NCBI RefSeq assembly: GCF_006542765.1
Contig: NZ_SKCD01000003.1
Coordinates: 124,001-188,000 of the forward strand
Reading direction: 5' to 3'
Source: Paenibacillus luteus
Lineage (GTDB): Bacteria > Bacillota > Bacilli > Paenibacillales > Paenibacillaceae
DNA: 64,000 nt
Shown: positions 36,414 through 44,942 of the stretch, piece after piece
Numbering within the stretch: the first letter of the stretch is position 1
Layout: the number at the start of each line of letters is the position of its first letter
Made by a program: the position numbers and the translations under genes
The notes under the pieces: generated by a model
Databases searched by the model: none
Seen by the model: only the letters and a program-made list of their open reading frames with translations
What the model was told of the DNA's origin: nothing

Positions 36414-36725
36414 ATGCAGGCTTGCCTGAGAAGGATCGGCGCCCCGCCAACAGATAATTTATGGAACTTGCGATTCAAGGACCTTATTTTGAAGCACGGC
36501 GCCAATTTATACACTAAGAACTACAAGGGCTATCAATATGTAATCTGTGCCTCCGTCAACGACGTGAACGCACATGGCTTTCCTTCAGATATCCCACTTG
36601 AGGAAGGAGATATCGTGACGATCGACACGGTCGCAGAGCTTGACCGAGGTCTCGTGTTTGATCAGTCTCAGGTCCTAAGCTATAAAATCGCAGAGGAAAC
36701 GCAAGGCTTATATGGCTTCGATTGA
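36414..36725 (+). pseudogene. Methionine aminopeptidase remnant
   Basis: From about 36470 the frame encodes a piece of a type I methionyl aminopeptidase: LILKHGA, then GYQYVICASVNDVNAHGFPSD with the substrate-binding His, and LEEGDIVTIDTVAEL with the first metal-binding Asp. The N-terminal targeting part and everything after about residue 130 of the normal enzyme are missing. The second metal Asp is not in its usual context, and the remaining His and Glu ligands are gone. The first 20 codons are not family-like and no ribosome binding site is seen. A non-functional fragment is most likely. Confidence 0.7.
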
Positions 36726-36729
36726 AAAA

Positions 36730-37689
36730 TCAAGTTTCCTCCACAGCGTGCCGCTTGGCTTCCATCGCGGATTTGGATTCGCTGCGCATACGCTGCTTGA
36801 AGATCCTTGGCGAGCAATGATTGTGCCGTTTGAATAGCTTATAGAACTGGGCGAGATTGGAGATGCCCACCTCGTAGCTGATCTCCATAATGCTGAGCTC
36901 GCTGGTCAGCAGCAGCTGCTCGGATTTTTTAATCCGTTTGTAATTTACGTAATCGACGAAGGAAACGCCCATCGTTTTTTTGAAATATTTAATAAAATAA
37001 TGATAGCTCAAATTGAGCATGGCACATGCCTCTTCCACGACGAGCTTCTCGTTCAGTCTTGCGTCGATGTCATCAAGCACCGGTCTTAAGCGGCTAAGCT
37101 CGCTTTCTTCCGTATCGTTCAGCAGATTCCGGTTATCGCTCCGCAGCAGTAGCAGCAGCAATCTCTTGATCGCAGAGCTGATGGCGATTTCGTAGCCTCT
37201 CATCCTCGTTTGTGACTCATTGAAGATTTCGAGTATGTAAGCATGTGCCTGCAGCTTGGCCGGCGCGTTTTCCGCAAAAATATAATTTAAAATATCGAGC
37301 GGCTGAGTCAGCTCCGAGAAACAATACAAATACGGCATCGTGCTCTGGTCGAAATGCTTGCCCAGATCAATTTGAAAAACGATATAATAAAGCACCGTAT
37401 CGGCATTAGGCTTATGTGATCGATGCGGCTGCGAGGCACCCAATACCATCACGTCGCCAGGACCGAGAACAAGGTAGCCATGCTTGCTTTGCACGCCTAA
37501 GCTGCCTTCAATGACGGCAAGAAATTCGACTTCTTTGTGGCAGTGCCAGGGATGCTGCTCCAAGGTGCTGGATTGGCCTGCTTCTCCCCGGATTTCCCAT
37601 ATTTTTAGAAACAGCAGCGGGTTTTGGTAGACGACTTCTTCATTCACAGCCTCGAAATAGGCTTCTCTTGTCGTAGGGTATACGGACAT
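36730..37689 (-). CDS. AraC family transcriptional regulator
   Basis: Regulator of 319 residues. The cupin half contains HPWHCHKEVEFLAVIEGSLG and LGASQPHRSH; the C-terminal half has the two helix-turn-helix motifs (EACAMLNLSYHYFIKYFKK; SYEVGISNLAQFYKLFKRH). The internal ATG at 37689 is preferred over 37749: GGAGG lies 8 bases before it and the residues upstream are not cupin-like. It is divergent from the ThuA-like gene at 37810 across 120 bases and probably controls it. Confidence 0.9.
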   Translation of the reverse strand: MSVYPTTREAYFEAVNEEVVYQNPLLFLKIWEIRGEAGQSSTLEQHPWHCHKEVEFLAVIEGSLGVQSKHGYLVLGPGDVMVLGASQPHRSHKPNADTVLYYIVFQIDLGKHFDQSTMPYLYCFSELTQPLDILNYIFAENAPAKLQAHAYILEIFNESQTRMRGYEIAISSAIKRLLLLLLRSDNRNLLNDTEESELSRLRPVLDDIDARLNEKLVVEEACAMLNLSYHYFIKYFKKTMGVSFVDYVNYKRIKKSEQLLLTSELSIMEISYEVGISNLAQFYKLFKRHNHCSPRIFKQRMRSESKSAMEAKRHAVEET

Positions 37690-37809
37690 GGACATGACCT
37701 CCACTCTGAGTATAGCACTTTTGAATAATAAATAAGCATCATTTAGCATTACGCGTAAGCAGCGGTTTTTTTATACTGGGATTAACAAGTTTTCGAGGAG
37801 GATCTTACA

Positions 37810-38541
37810 ATGGCAAGGATAACGGTATGGAACGAGAATCGTCACGAGAAAATTAATCCGCTGGTAGGACAGATTTATCCCCAAGGCATTCATGGCGCAA
37901 TTGCACAATTTTTAACGGAAGCGGGCTTTGAAACGGGCACGGCTACGCTTGATGAAGCGGAGCATGGCTTAACCGATGAAGTATTGCACAGCACCGATGT
38001 GCTCGTATGGTGGGGACATCTTGCTCACGGTGAAGTAAGTGATGAGATCGTTCGTAAAGTGCAGCAGCGCGTGCTGGATGGCATGGGCTTGATCGTCCTG
38101 CATTCCGGTCATTTTTCGAAAATTTTCAAGCTGCTGATGGGTACAAGCTGCGACTTGAAATGGCGCGAGGCAGGGGAGAAGGAGCGGCTTTGGGTCATTG
38201 CCCCTAGCCATCCTATCGCGGAAGGAATCGGCGAATACATTCAGCTTGAGGAAGAAGAAATGTATGGCGAGCACTTTGATATTCCTGCACCAGATGAAGT
38301 GATCTTTACCAGCTGGTTTGAAGGCGGAGAGGTGTTCCGCAGCGGCTGCACGTTCATACGCGGGAACGGCAAAGTATTTTATTTCCGGCCGGGCCATGAA
38401 ACGTACCCGACCTATCACAACGCCGACATTCAGCGCGTCATCACCAATGCCGTGAAATGGGCGCAGCCCGTGGGACGCCAACGGCCCGTTTACGGCAATG
38501 CGCAGCCATTGGAGAGGCTAACGGCAAAAGCGGGCGTATAG
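37810..38541 (+). CDS. ThuA domain protein (trehalose-utilisation type)
   Basis: Protein of 243 residues with the glutamine-amidotransferase-like ThuA fold: [10 protein letters not shown] at the start, [14 protein letters not shown] in the middle and the conserved [11 protein letters not shown]. The late [11 protein letters not shown] motif is also typical. In rhizobia ThuA helps metabolise trehalose-like disaccharides; the reaction in firmicutes is not settled. GAGGAGG precedes the ATG. It is convergent with the GH3 glucosidase operon, and a related role in disaccharide use is plausible. Confidence 0.88.
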   Translation: MARITVWNENRHEKINPLVGQIYPQGIHGAIAQFLTEAGFETGTATLDEAEHGLTDEVLHSTDVLVWWGHLAHGEVSDEIVRKVQQRVLDGMGLIVLHSGHFSKIFKLLMGTSCDLKWREAGEKERLWVIAPSHPIAEGIGEYIQLEEEEMYGEHFDIPAPDEVIFTSWFEGGEVFRSGCTFIRGNGKVFYFRPGHETYPTYHNADIQRVITNAVKWAQPVGRQRPVYGNAQPLERLTAKAGV

Positions 38542-38606
38542 AGCAATAAGGGAAGCAGAACAGGATCATTTATTAATACGTATTTTTATTGCTTCATTAA
38601 TAAAGC

Positions 38607-38646
38607 AAAACAACCAACACGCTGCAAGGGCATGTTGGTTGTTTTT
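38607..38646. terminator. Bidirectional terminator
   Basis: AAAACAACCAACA (38607-38619) pairs with TGTTGGTTGTTTT (38633-38645) around a 13-base loop. T-rich ends on both strands suit the convergent ThuA and GH3 genes. Confidence 0.82.
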
Positions 38647-38656
38647 GTTGTGTCTG

Positions 38657-40861
38657 TTATTTCACTAATTTGAACGCAAGCGCCGTTGTCTGCTTGCTGT
38701 TTGGTCCAACGAAAGCTACAAATTCACCCGCATCGCTAAAATGCTGAAGGTCGGAGTGATAATAGCGCAGTTGGTTCTCGGTTAGCGTAAATTCGATTTC
38801 TTGGCTTTCGCCCGGCTGAAGCAGCACTTTGCGGAAATCCTTCAGCTCTTTGACAGGGCGTACAACCTGGCCGGAGATGTCGCGAACATAAAGCTGCACA
38901 GTTTCCTCGCCTGCAACCTTGCCTGTATTCGTCAGCTTCACGGTAACCGTCAGCGGTTGCTCGGCTGTCATTGTGTCCGAGGAGATGCGCGCTTCGCTGT
39001 AGTCATAATGGGTATAACTTAGCCCGAAGCCGAAAGGAAGAAGCGGCTCATTCGGAATGTCCAGATATTGCGATACATAGCGCACTTGAGCGTCAGCCGC
39101 GCCTTGCGGGCGTCCGGTGTTGAACGCATTGTAATACACAGGCACTTGTCCAACGCTGTACGGGAAGGACATCGTCAAGCGACCGGATGGGTTAGCGCCG
39201 CCGAACAGCAGCTCGGCTACCGCATTGCCGCCTTCGCTGCCTGGGAACCAAGCTTCCAGAATCGCATCTGCTTCATGATATACACCATGTAGGTCAAGCG
39301 GACGGCCATTAAACAAGACAGCAACCATCGGTTTGTTTAATGCTTTTAGCTTGCGGATCAATTCAAGTTGAACCGCAGGCAGCTGAATGTTTGCTCTGCA
39401 GCCAGCTTCGCCGCTCATATCGGAATGCTCGCCAAGCGCAAGCACGATCACATCGGCAGCTTCAGCCGCTGCGCGAGCTTCCTGCCATTGCTCTTCTGTT
39501 GACGTCTCGATATCGCAGCCAGCCGCAACGAGCAAGGAGGATGGCTGGCTCAGCTTGTTCTTGATGCTGTCGGCCAAACGGACAACAGCATCATGCGAGC
39601 CGGTCCAAGACCATGGTCCAAGCAAATCGCCGCTTTGGGCGAACGGGCCGATAACGGCAATCTTCTGCCCAGGCTGAAGCGGAAGAACGGATTCATTTTT
39701 AAGCAGCACGCAAGATTTCAATGCCAGCTCGAACGATGCCGCGCGGTGATCATCGCAAAATACGATTTCTTTCTCGCGTTCCGGATCAGCAGCACGGTAA
39801 GGATTTTCGAATAGGCCAAGCTTCTTCTTTAAAGTAAGGATGCGCATAACCGCTTCATCGATAAGCGCTTCGTCGATTTCATTTTTTGCCACTAAATCAG
39901 CAAGGTTCTTCGCATAACAGGAGGTCATCATCTCGATGTCGACACCTGCTTTGAGCGCTTTGGCTGCGGCTTCCGTCTCATCGGCAGCAATGCCGTGGGC
40001 AATCAGTTCTTTAACCGCTCCCCAATCCGAAATGAGGATACCGTCAAAGCCCCACTCCTCGCGGAGCAGCTTGCGCATCAAATTCGAGTTGCCCGTCGCC
40101 GGAATGCCATCGACCGTATTGAAGGAGGTCATAACCATTTCACAGCCTTCATCGAGTGCTGCTTTATAGCCTGGCAAATAGAACTCGCGCAATTGACGCT
40201 CCGACAAATCAACCGTGTTATAATCGCGGCCGGCTTCGCCTGCGCCATAAGCGGCAAAATGCTTCACGCATGCCGCTACGCGGTCATAATCGCCAGCCAG
40301 GTCCGTTCCTTGAAAACCGCGAACGAATGCGCGCGCAAATTCGGCATTCAGGTAAGGGTCCTCGCCTGTGGATTCCATCACGCGACCCCAACGCGGATCA
40401 CGGACAAGGTCAACCATTGGCGCGTATGTCACGTGGACGCCGGATACAGCTGCTTCTTTAGCGGCAATCTCAGCGCTAAGCTCTGCCAGCGGAAGATCCC
40501 AAGAGCAGCCGATCGCAAGCGGAACAGGGAAAATTGTTTTAAAGCCGTGAACGATATCGGCCATCATCAGCAAAGGGATGCCTAGACGGTTATTTTCCAA
40601 ATGCGTGCGCTGTACGTTGATGACGTCTTTGGCTCCGGCCATCCCCAGCACGGAACCGCTGTTGCGGACTGTGTCTTCGGTGATGCCAAGCGATTCCATT
40701 GGACCTGTAATCAGTCCGGCATCCTCAGCTCCCTCATAGAAAGGAACAGCTAGCTGAATGAGCTGCGCAATTTTTTCGTCAAGCGTCATTTTCCCGATCA
40801 AGTCGTTCAAAGTTATAGGGTTACCACCGATTTGTACGGTTTGGTTCGTTTCGTTAGACAT
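38657..40861 (-). CDS. Beta-glucosidase, glycoside hydrolase family 3
   Basis: Glycoside hydrolase of 734 residues. The (beta/alpha)8 domain includes RWGRVMESTGEDP and the nucleophile Asp279 in GILISDWGAV; the second domain has ALGEHSDMSGEAG, where the acid/base Glu is expected; the C-terminal fibronectin-III-like domain ends in KQTTALAFKL. No signal peptide is seen from ATG 40861, so it is probably cytoplasmic and acts on imported beta-glycosides. The longer frame from 41029 adds 56 non-family residues and is rejected; AGAGGGG lies before 40861. It is the third gene of the minus-strand operon after two permeases. Confidence 0.93.
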   Translation of the reverse strand: MSNETNQTVQIGGNPITLNDLIGKMTLDEKIAQLIQLAVPFYEGAEDAGLITGPMESLGITEDTVRNSGSVLGMAGAKDVINVQRTHLENNRLGIPLLMMADIVHGFKTIFPVPLAIGCSWDLPLAELSAEIAAKEAAVSGVHVTYAPMVDLVRDPRWGRVMESTGEDPYLNAEFARAFVRGFQGTDLAGDYDRVAACVKHFAAYGAGEAGRDYNTVDLSERQLREFYLPGYKAALDEGCEMVMTSFNTVDGIPATGNSNLMRKLLREEWGFDGILISDWGAVKELIAHGIAADETEAAAKALKAGVDIEMMTSCYAKNLADLVAKNEIDEALIDEAVMRILTLKKKLGLFENPYRAADPEREKEIVFCDDHRAASFELALKSCVLLKNESVLPLQPGQKIAVIGPFAQSGDLLGPWSWTGSHDAVVRLADSIKNKLSQPSSLLVAAGCDIETSTEEQWQEARAAAEAADVIVLALGEHSDMSGEAGCRANIQLPAVQLELIRKLKALNKPMVAVLFNGRPLDLHGVYHEADAILEAWFPGSEGGNAVAELLFGGANPSGRLTMSFPYSVGQVPVYYNAFNTGRPQGAADAQVRYVSQYLDIPNEPLLPFGFGLSYTHYDYSEARISSDTMTAEQPLTVTVKLTNTGKVAGEETVQLYVRDISGQVVRPVKELKDFRKVLLQPGESQEIEFTLTENQLRYYHSDLQHFSDAGEFVAFVGPNSKQTTALAFKLVK

Positions 40862-40994
40862 ATGTTTTGCAGCCCCTCTAGTTCGTAAATTCATTGCTGT
40901 TGATTGGTATGGCACTTCTATAAATGTGGAACAAAAGAAATGTAGTGTAAGCGAAGCGAGAAGATCGTTCTGGAGAAACGAAGTGTTCGCCTTT

Positions 40995-41046
40995 GTAGCC
41001 GGATTCTTACCTTTAAAGGTCTTAGTCAATCAAAGAATCTGGTTAC
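40995..41046 (-). promoter_or_regulatory. Long imperfect hairpin between permease and GH3 gene
   Basis: GTAGCCGGATTCTT (40995-41008) pairs with AAGAATCTGGTTAC (41033-41046) at 12 of 14 positions, the rest wobble. The 10-base palindrome CCTTTAAAGG (41011-41020) lies in the loop. The 263-base gap between permease and glucosidase holds no gene. The structure could process or stabilise the transcript or tune read-through into the glucosidase gene. Confidence 0.4.
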
Positions 41047-41124
41047 AACCGCGATCGTAAGAATGATCTACTCGCGCAGCGACCAAAACGAGAAACTTTA
41101 GTTCAACTTATATAGTACAGCAAG

Positions 41125-41997
41125 CTATTCTTTTACCGCACCGATAACGATCCCTTTGACGAAGTAGCGCTGCAAGAACGGATAGACGATTAGAATCGGC
41201 AACGCTCCGATGAAAATTTGGGAAGCGCGAATCGTACGCTGCGACATATTCGCTACCATTTGCGGATCGAATTTGGTCATATCCGCTTGGACGATAATCG
41301 TTTGAAGGAAGCTCGCCAGCGGCAGGTTCATGGATTCTTTAATATAGATCAAGCCGTCAAAATAAGCGTTCCAATGCATAACCATCGTAAACAAGGAAAT
41401 CGTCGCGATCGCCGGCATGGAAACCGGAAGATAAATCTGAATAAAGCTGCGCAAGTGGCCGGCTCCGTCAATAAAGGCTGCTTCTTCTAGCTCCTTCGGC
41501 ACCGTGCGGAAGAAGTTGAGCAGCAGAATAATATTGTAAACCGACACCATAACCGGGAGGATTAGCGCCATCAGCGTGTTCATAAGGCCAAGCTTCAGAA
41601 TTAGAATGTAGCTTGGAATCAAGCCGCCGCTGAAGAGCATCGTTACGACAAAAAACCAGAGGTATACGTTGCGCGCCCGGAAAATGCGCGAGTCCTTGGA
41701 GAGGGCGTAAGCAGCAACCGCATTGACGATCATCGCCAGTGCCGTTCCGATTACGGTCCGCTGCACAGATACCCACAAGGACGATAGGAAATTGGCATTT
41801 TCAAACGTTTTGGCATAAGCCTCAAATGTGAAGCCGATCGGCCAGAAGGTAACCATGCCGGCATTGGCCGGCGCAGACGAGCTTAAGGATACCATTAGCA
41901 GGTGAAGCAGCGGAAGCAGACAGACGATCGAGATGATCAACAGCGCGGTATTATTTATGATACTGAATATACGGTATGGTATTGTTTTGTGGTACAT
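41125..41997 (-). CDS. YtcP/LplC-type carbohydrate ABC transporter permease
   Basis: Inner-membrane permease of 290 residues with about six helices, the EAA loop (EEAAFIDGAGHLRSF) and the family C-terminus VKGIVIGAVKE. It starts 15 bases after the LplB-type permease. The cognate binding protein is probably the lipoprotein at 46637, on the other strand of the same locus. Confidence 0.94.
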   Translation of the reverse strand: MYHKTIPYRIFSIINNTALLIISIVCLLPLLHLLMVSLSSSAPANAGMVTFWPIGFTFEAYAKTFENANFLSSLWVSVQRTVIGTALAMIVNAVAAYALSKDSRIFRARNVYLWFFVVTMLFSGGLIPSYILILKLGLMNTLMALILPVMVSVYNIILLLNFFRTVPKELEEAAFIDGAGHLRSFIQIYLPVSMPAIATISLFTMVMHWNAYFDGLIYIKESMNLPLASFLQTIIVQADMTKFDPQMVANMSQRTIRASQIFIGALPILIVYPFLQRYFVKGIVIGAVKE

Positions 41998-42012
41998 ATG
42001 CAGTCACCCTTT

Positions 42013-42963
42013 CTAGAAGATCCTGTAGCCGGCGAATTTGTACGCAAGTCGGTAGGAGATAACGATCAGTATCAAGCTGATCATGGATTTGAAGAAGCCG
42101 ACGGCCGTAGCAAAGCTGAATTGTCCGCTGAGCAAGCCTTCGCGGTAGACAAAGGTATCGATAATATCGCCTTGCTGATAAATGAGAGGGCTGTACAGGT
42201 TGAATACCTGGTCGAAGTTGGCGTTAAGCACGTTGCCAAGCGCCAGCGTGGCTACAACGATCAGCATCGGGATCAGCGAAGGAATCGTAATATGCATCGT
42301 TTGTTTCAAGCGGCTTGCGCCGTCAACCTCGGCTGCTTCATACATCGCCGGATTAATGCCGGAGAGCGCAGCAAGGATAATGATCGTGTTGAAGCCGAAT
42401 TCCTTCCAGACGTCACTGGATATAATCGTAAATCGGAACCATGAGCCGTCACCCAGGAAGAAAATCGGCTTAATGCCGAACACGCTATTTAAGAATTGGT
42501 TCACAATGCCGGTTTGGGCAAGCACGTCGATCAAAATACCGGATAGCGTTACCCACGACAAGAAGTGGGGCAGGTAGACGAGCGTTTGAATGGAGCGCTT
42601 CAGTCCCATGTTGCGCACCTCATTGAGCAGTAAGGCGAACAGGAACGGAATAATCAAGTTCATCACAATCTTGGAGCAGGCAAAAAATAACGTATTCCAT
42701 GTAATTTGCAAGAAGTATTCATTCTCGAACATATATCGGAAATGCTTCAAGCCGACCCATGGGGAGCCGGATATTCCTAAGCCGGCCTTATAATCCTGAA
42801 ATGCCATTACAAGTCCCGTCATAGGCAAATAAGCAAAAACAAGGACGAGCAGAACAGCTGGCAGTACCATCAAATGAAGCGTCCAGGGCTGCTTGTAGCC
42901 GCGATCTTTTTTCACTTTAGGGGCGACGTTAGGGTTTGCTTGTTGTAGGGTATTAGAGTCCAT
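42013..42963 (-). CDS. LplB-type carbohydrate ABC transporter permease
   Basis: Permease of 316 residues, first gene of the minus-strand operon. A charged N-terminal tail (KVKKDRGYK) precedes six membrane segments starting LHLMVLPAVLLVLVFAYLP. The EAA loop is present (YEAAEVDGASRLKQT) and the protein ends YKFAGYRIF. ATG 42963 is favoured over 42987 because AAAGGGAG lies 6 bases before it. It is divergent from the sensor kinase at 43107. Confidence 0.93.
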   Translation of the reverse strand: MDSNTLQQANPNVAPKVKKDRGYKQPWTLHLMVLPAVLLVLVFAYLPMTGLVMAFQDYKAGLGISGSPWVGLKHFRYMFENEYFLQITWNTLFFACSKIVMNLIIPFLFALLLNEVRNMGLKRSIQTLVYLPHFLSWVTLSGILIDVLAQTGIVNQFLNSVFGIKPIFFLGDGSWFRFTIISSDVWKEFGFNTIIILAALSGINPAMYEAAEVDGASRLKQTMHITIPSLIPMLIVVATLALGNVLNANFDQVFNLYSPLIYQQGDIIDTFVYREGLLSGQFSFATAVGFFKSMISLILIVISYRLAYKFAGYRIF

Positions 42964-43056
42964 AGTTCTCCCTTTCCATAAAATCATATTTGTGTATCCT
43001 GTGAAACCCTGATATAAATAGTAACAAAGTGCGTAAGCTCGAAACTATAAGACAAT

Positions 43057-43081
43057 GTTAGGATTCATAGGTTTTTGTTAG
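43057..43081. promoter_or_regulatory. Paired TGTTAG boxes in divergent promoter
   Basis: GTTAG occurs at 43057-43061 and 43077-43081, 20 bases apart, in the 143-base region between the permease operon and the sensor kinase. The boxes resemble the reverse complement of the CTAACA core repeated before the binding-protein gene (46520-46561). A shared response-regulator site is inferred. Confidence 0.35.
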
Positions 43082-43106
43082 GGAGATCATTTGGAGGGGT
43101 AGGATC

Positions 43107-44942
43107 ATGGTACTAAATAAAAGCATGCCTTTTTTCAAAAAAAAACTAGGGGCAAGGGTCAGTCTCTTTGCCAAAATGAATATATTAATCCTCTTGTTGT
43201 TCATTCCGATTATCATCCTATTTACCTATTCCAATCAGGTGGCATCGCATGTGATCAGCAAGGAGCTGCAGGCGTCGAACATTAAGCAGCTTTCGTTCCT
43301 GTCGAGCCAAATTGACTCCAGAATCAATCAGACCGTGGACTTTGTCATTACGTTCTCGAAGGACCCGAATGTCGAGAAGTTTAACGGGCTTAATCTTTGG
43401 GATGACCTTTACGACAAGATGCAGACTCGGTATGTCGTACAGGAGAAAATGATGCTGCAGTCAGGCGTCATGAATATTTGGCCGGTGACCTATACGGTTT
43501 ATTCTCAGCAGAACAAAGAGGCGATATCTAATAATAAAGATACCGTCAAATATGACGAGGACTATCTGAAAAATAATATGACAGGGGATTGGACCTACGG
43601 GGACGGAAGAGTGGCGACAGCCGGGACGCAAAAATCGTTTAATTGGTTCTATACCGATTCTTTTGGCCATCAGGGAACGCTTAAGGGCAGCAATCTCGTC
43701 GTGCAGGCGAGCTTCGGACACGAGAATATTCAAAATATGCTGGACACGTATAAAGCAGGCGGACAAGGTGATCCTATCTTTTACCATGAAGGGGAAACGC
43801 CGATTCTGAACCGAAGCGCCTCCAAGAAGCTGGCTTCTGAGCTGACGCTTTATTTGGATGGCAAGCAGCTGGCGGATACGAATCAAGAGGTGGTCCTGCT
43901 CGATCATAAAAATTATTTGGTAAGCGCAGTCAAATCGCCGCAGCTAGGCTGGTATCTGGTTGATATTGTGCCGCTGGATCAGATGCTGGGACCTATTTCA
44001 TCCAGCCGAAATTTGTTTTATTTATCGATGGTTTTGCTGTTTGTGGTCGGAATATCGGCTTCTGTATTGCTGTACCGCAATGTGCAGCGTCCGATTATCA
44101 AGCTGATTCGCGGCTTACAGAGCGTGCAGCGGGGCGATTTCTCCGTGCAAATCAAGTCGAACGTGAATAATGAGTTTGCTTTTTTATTTTATCGATTCAA
44201 TGAGATGTCGCGGCAAATTCAAGATCTGGTCGAGAAGGTGCTAGGCGAGAAGCTTCGTGCGCGTGAGGCGACGTTAAAGCAGCTCCAGGCGCAGATTAAT
44301 CCCCATTTCCTGTACAATTGCCTCGGCTATATAATTAATATGGCGCAGATGAAGGAGCAGGAAGCTGTAGTTTCCATGGCTTATAACTTGAGCGCGTATT
44401 ACCGCTACACGACAAGGATGGAGCGGGAGACTGCGACCGTTGCAGAGGAAATTAAGCTGCTGGTCAATTATTTGGATATTCAAAAGCTGCGCAATGAAAG
44501 AATTGAATACAAGATCGATATTCCGGATGAAATGCTGAAGCAGCAGGTTCCGCGGCTCATGCTCCAGCCGATCGTCGAGAATGCCGTCATCCACGGCGTC
44601 GGCAAGTCGTATTCGTCCGGCGAAATTCGAATTAGAGGCGAAATCTCCGGCGGCTGCTGCCGCGTCTATGTCGACGATGATGGGCCAGGCCTGAGCGCGG
44701 ACGGGCAGGAAGCGCTGAACCGCAAGATGAAAGAGCCGCTCCAGGAAGAAATGGGCTGCGGGCTATGGAACACCAATCAGCGGATTTACCATCAGTTCGG
44801 AGAAGGATCTTATTTACATTTTACCGCCTCGCCGCTTGGAGGTTTCCGGACCGAGATTATTTGGCAGACGCCTGCCGCAGCAGAATTATCTCAACCATCA
44901 ACTCAACAAGGAGATACACCACATGCAAATGATCATCGTTGA
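43107..44942 (+). CDS. YesM-type sensor histidine kinase
   Basis: Membrane kinase of 611 residues. A first helix at about residues 25-45 (ILILLLFIPIIILF), an extracellular sensing domain of about 255 residues, a second helix near 300-320 (LFYLSMVLLFVVGIS), a HAMP linker with QRGDFSVQI, the phospho-acceptor box QAQINPHFLYNCLG and a HATPase domain (QPIVENAVIHG, DDDGPGLS) appear in order. GGAGGGG precedes the ATG. It overlaps the regulator gene by 20 bases and is divergent from the permeases, so it probably senses a glycoside. Confidence 0.94.
   Translation: MVLNKSMPFFKKKLGARVSLFAKMNILILLLFIPIIILFTYSNQVASHVISKELQASNIKQLSFLSSQIDSRINQTVDFVITFSKDPNVEKFNGLNLWDDLYDKMQTRYVVQEKMMLQSGVMNIWPVTYTVYSQQNKEAISNNKDTVKYDEDYLKNNMTGDWTYGDGRVATAGTQKSFNWFYTDSFGHQGTLKGSNLVVQASFGHENIQNMLDTYKAGGQGDPIFYHEGETPILNRSASKKLASELTLYLDGKQLADTNQEVVLLDHKNYLVSAVKSPQLGWYLVDIVPLDQMLGPISSSRNLFYLSMVLLFVVGISASVLLYRNVQRPIIKLIRGLQSVQRGDFSVQIKSNVNNEFAFLFYRFNEMSRQIQDLVEKVLGEKLRAREATLKQLQAQINPHFLYNCLGYIINMAQMKEQEAVVSMAYNLSAYYRYTTRMERETATVAEEIKLLVNYLDIQKLRNERIEYKIDIPDEMLKQQVPRLMLQPIVENAVIHGVGKSYSSGEIRIRGEISGGCCRVYVDDDGPGLSADGQEALNRKMKEPLQEEMGCGLWNTNQRIYHQFGEGSYLHFTASPLGGFRTEIIWQTPAAAELSQPSTQQGDTPHANDHR

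Noticed and set aside
37969..38481. 170-codon minus-strand open frame
   Set aside because: Antisense to the ThuA-like gene; composition is that of a shadow frame.
40862..41029. N-terminal 56-residue extension of the GH3 protein
   Set aside because: The extra residues are not family-like; the ATG at 40861 has a ribosome binding site and starts close to the first conserved block.
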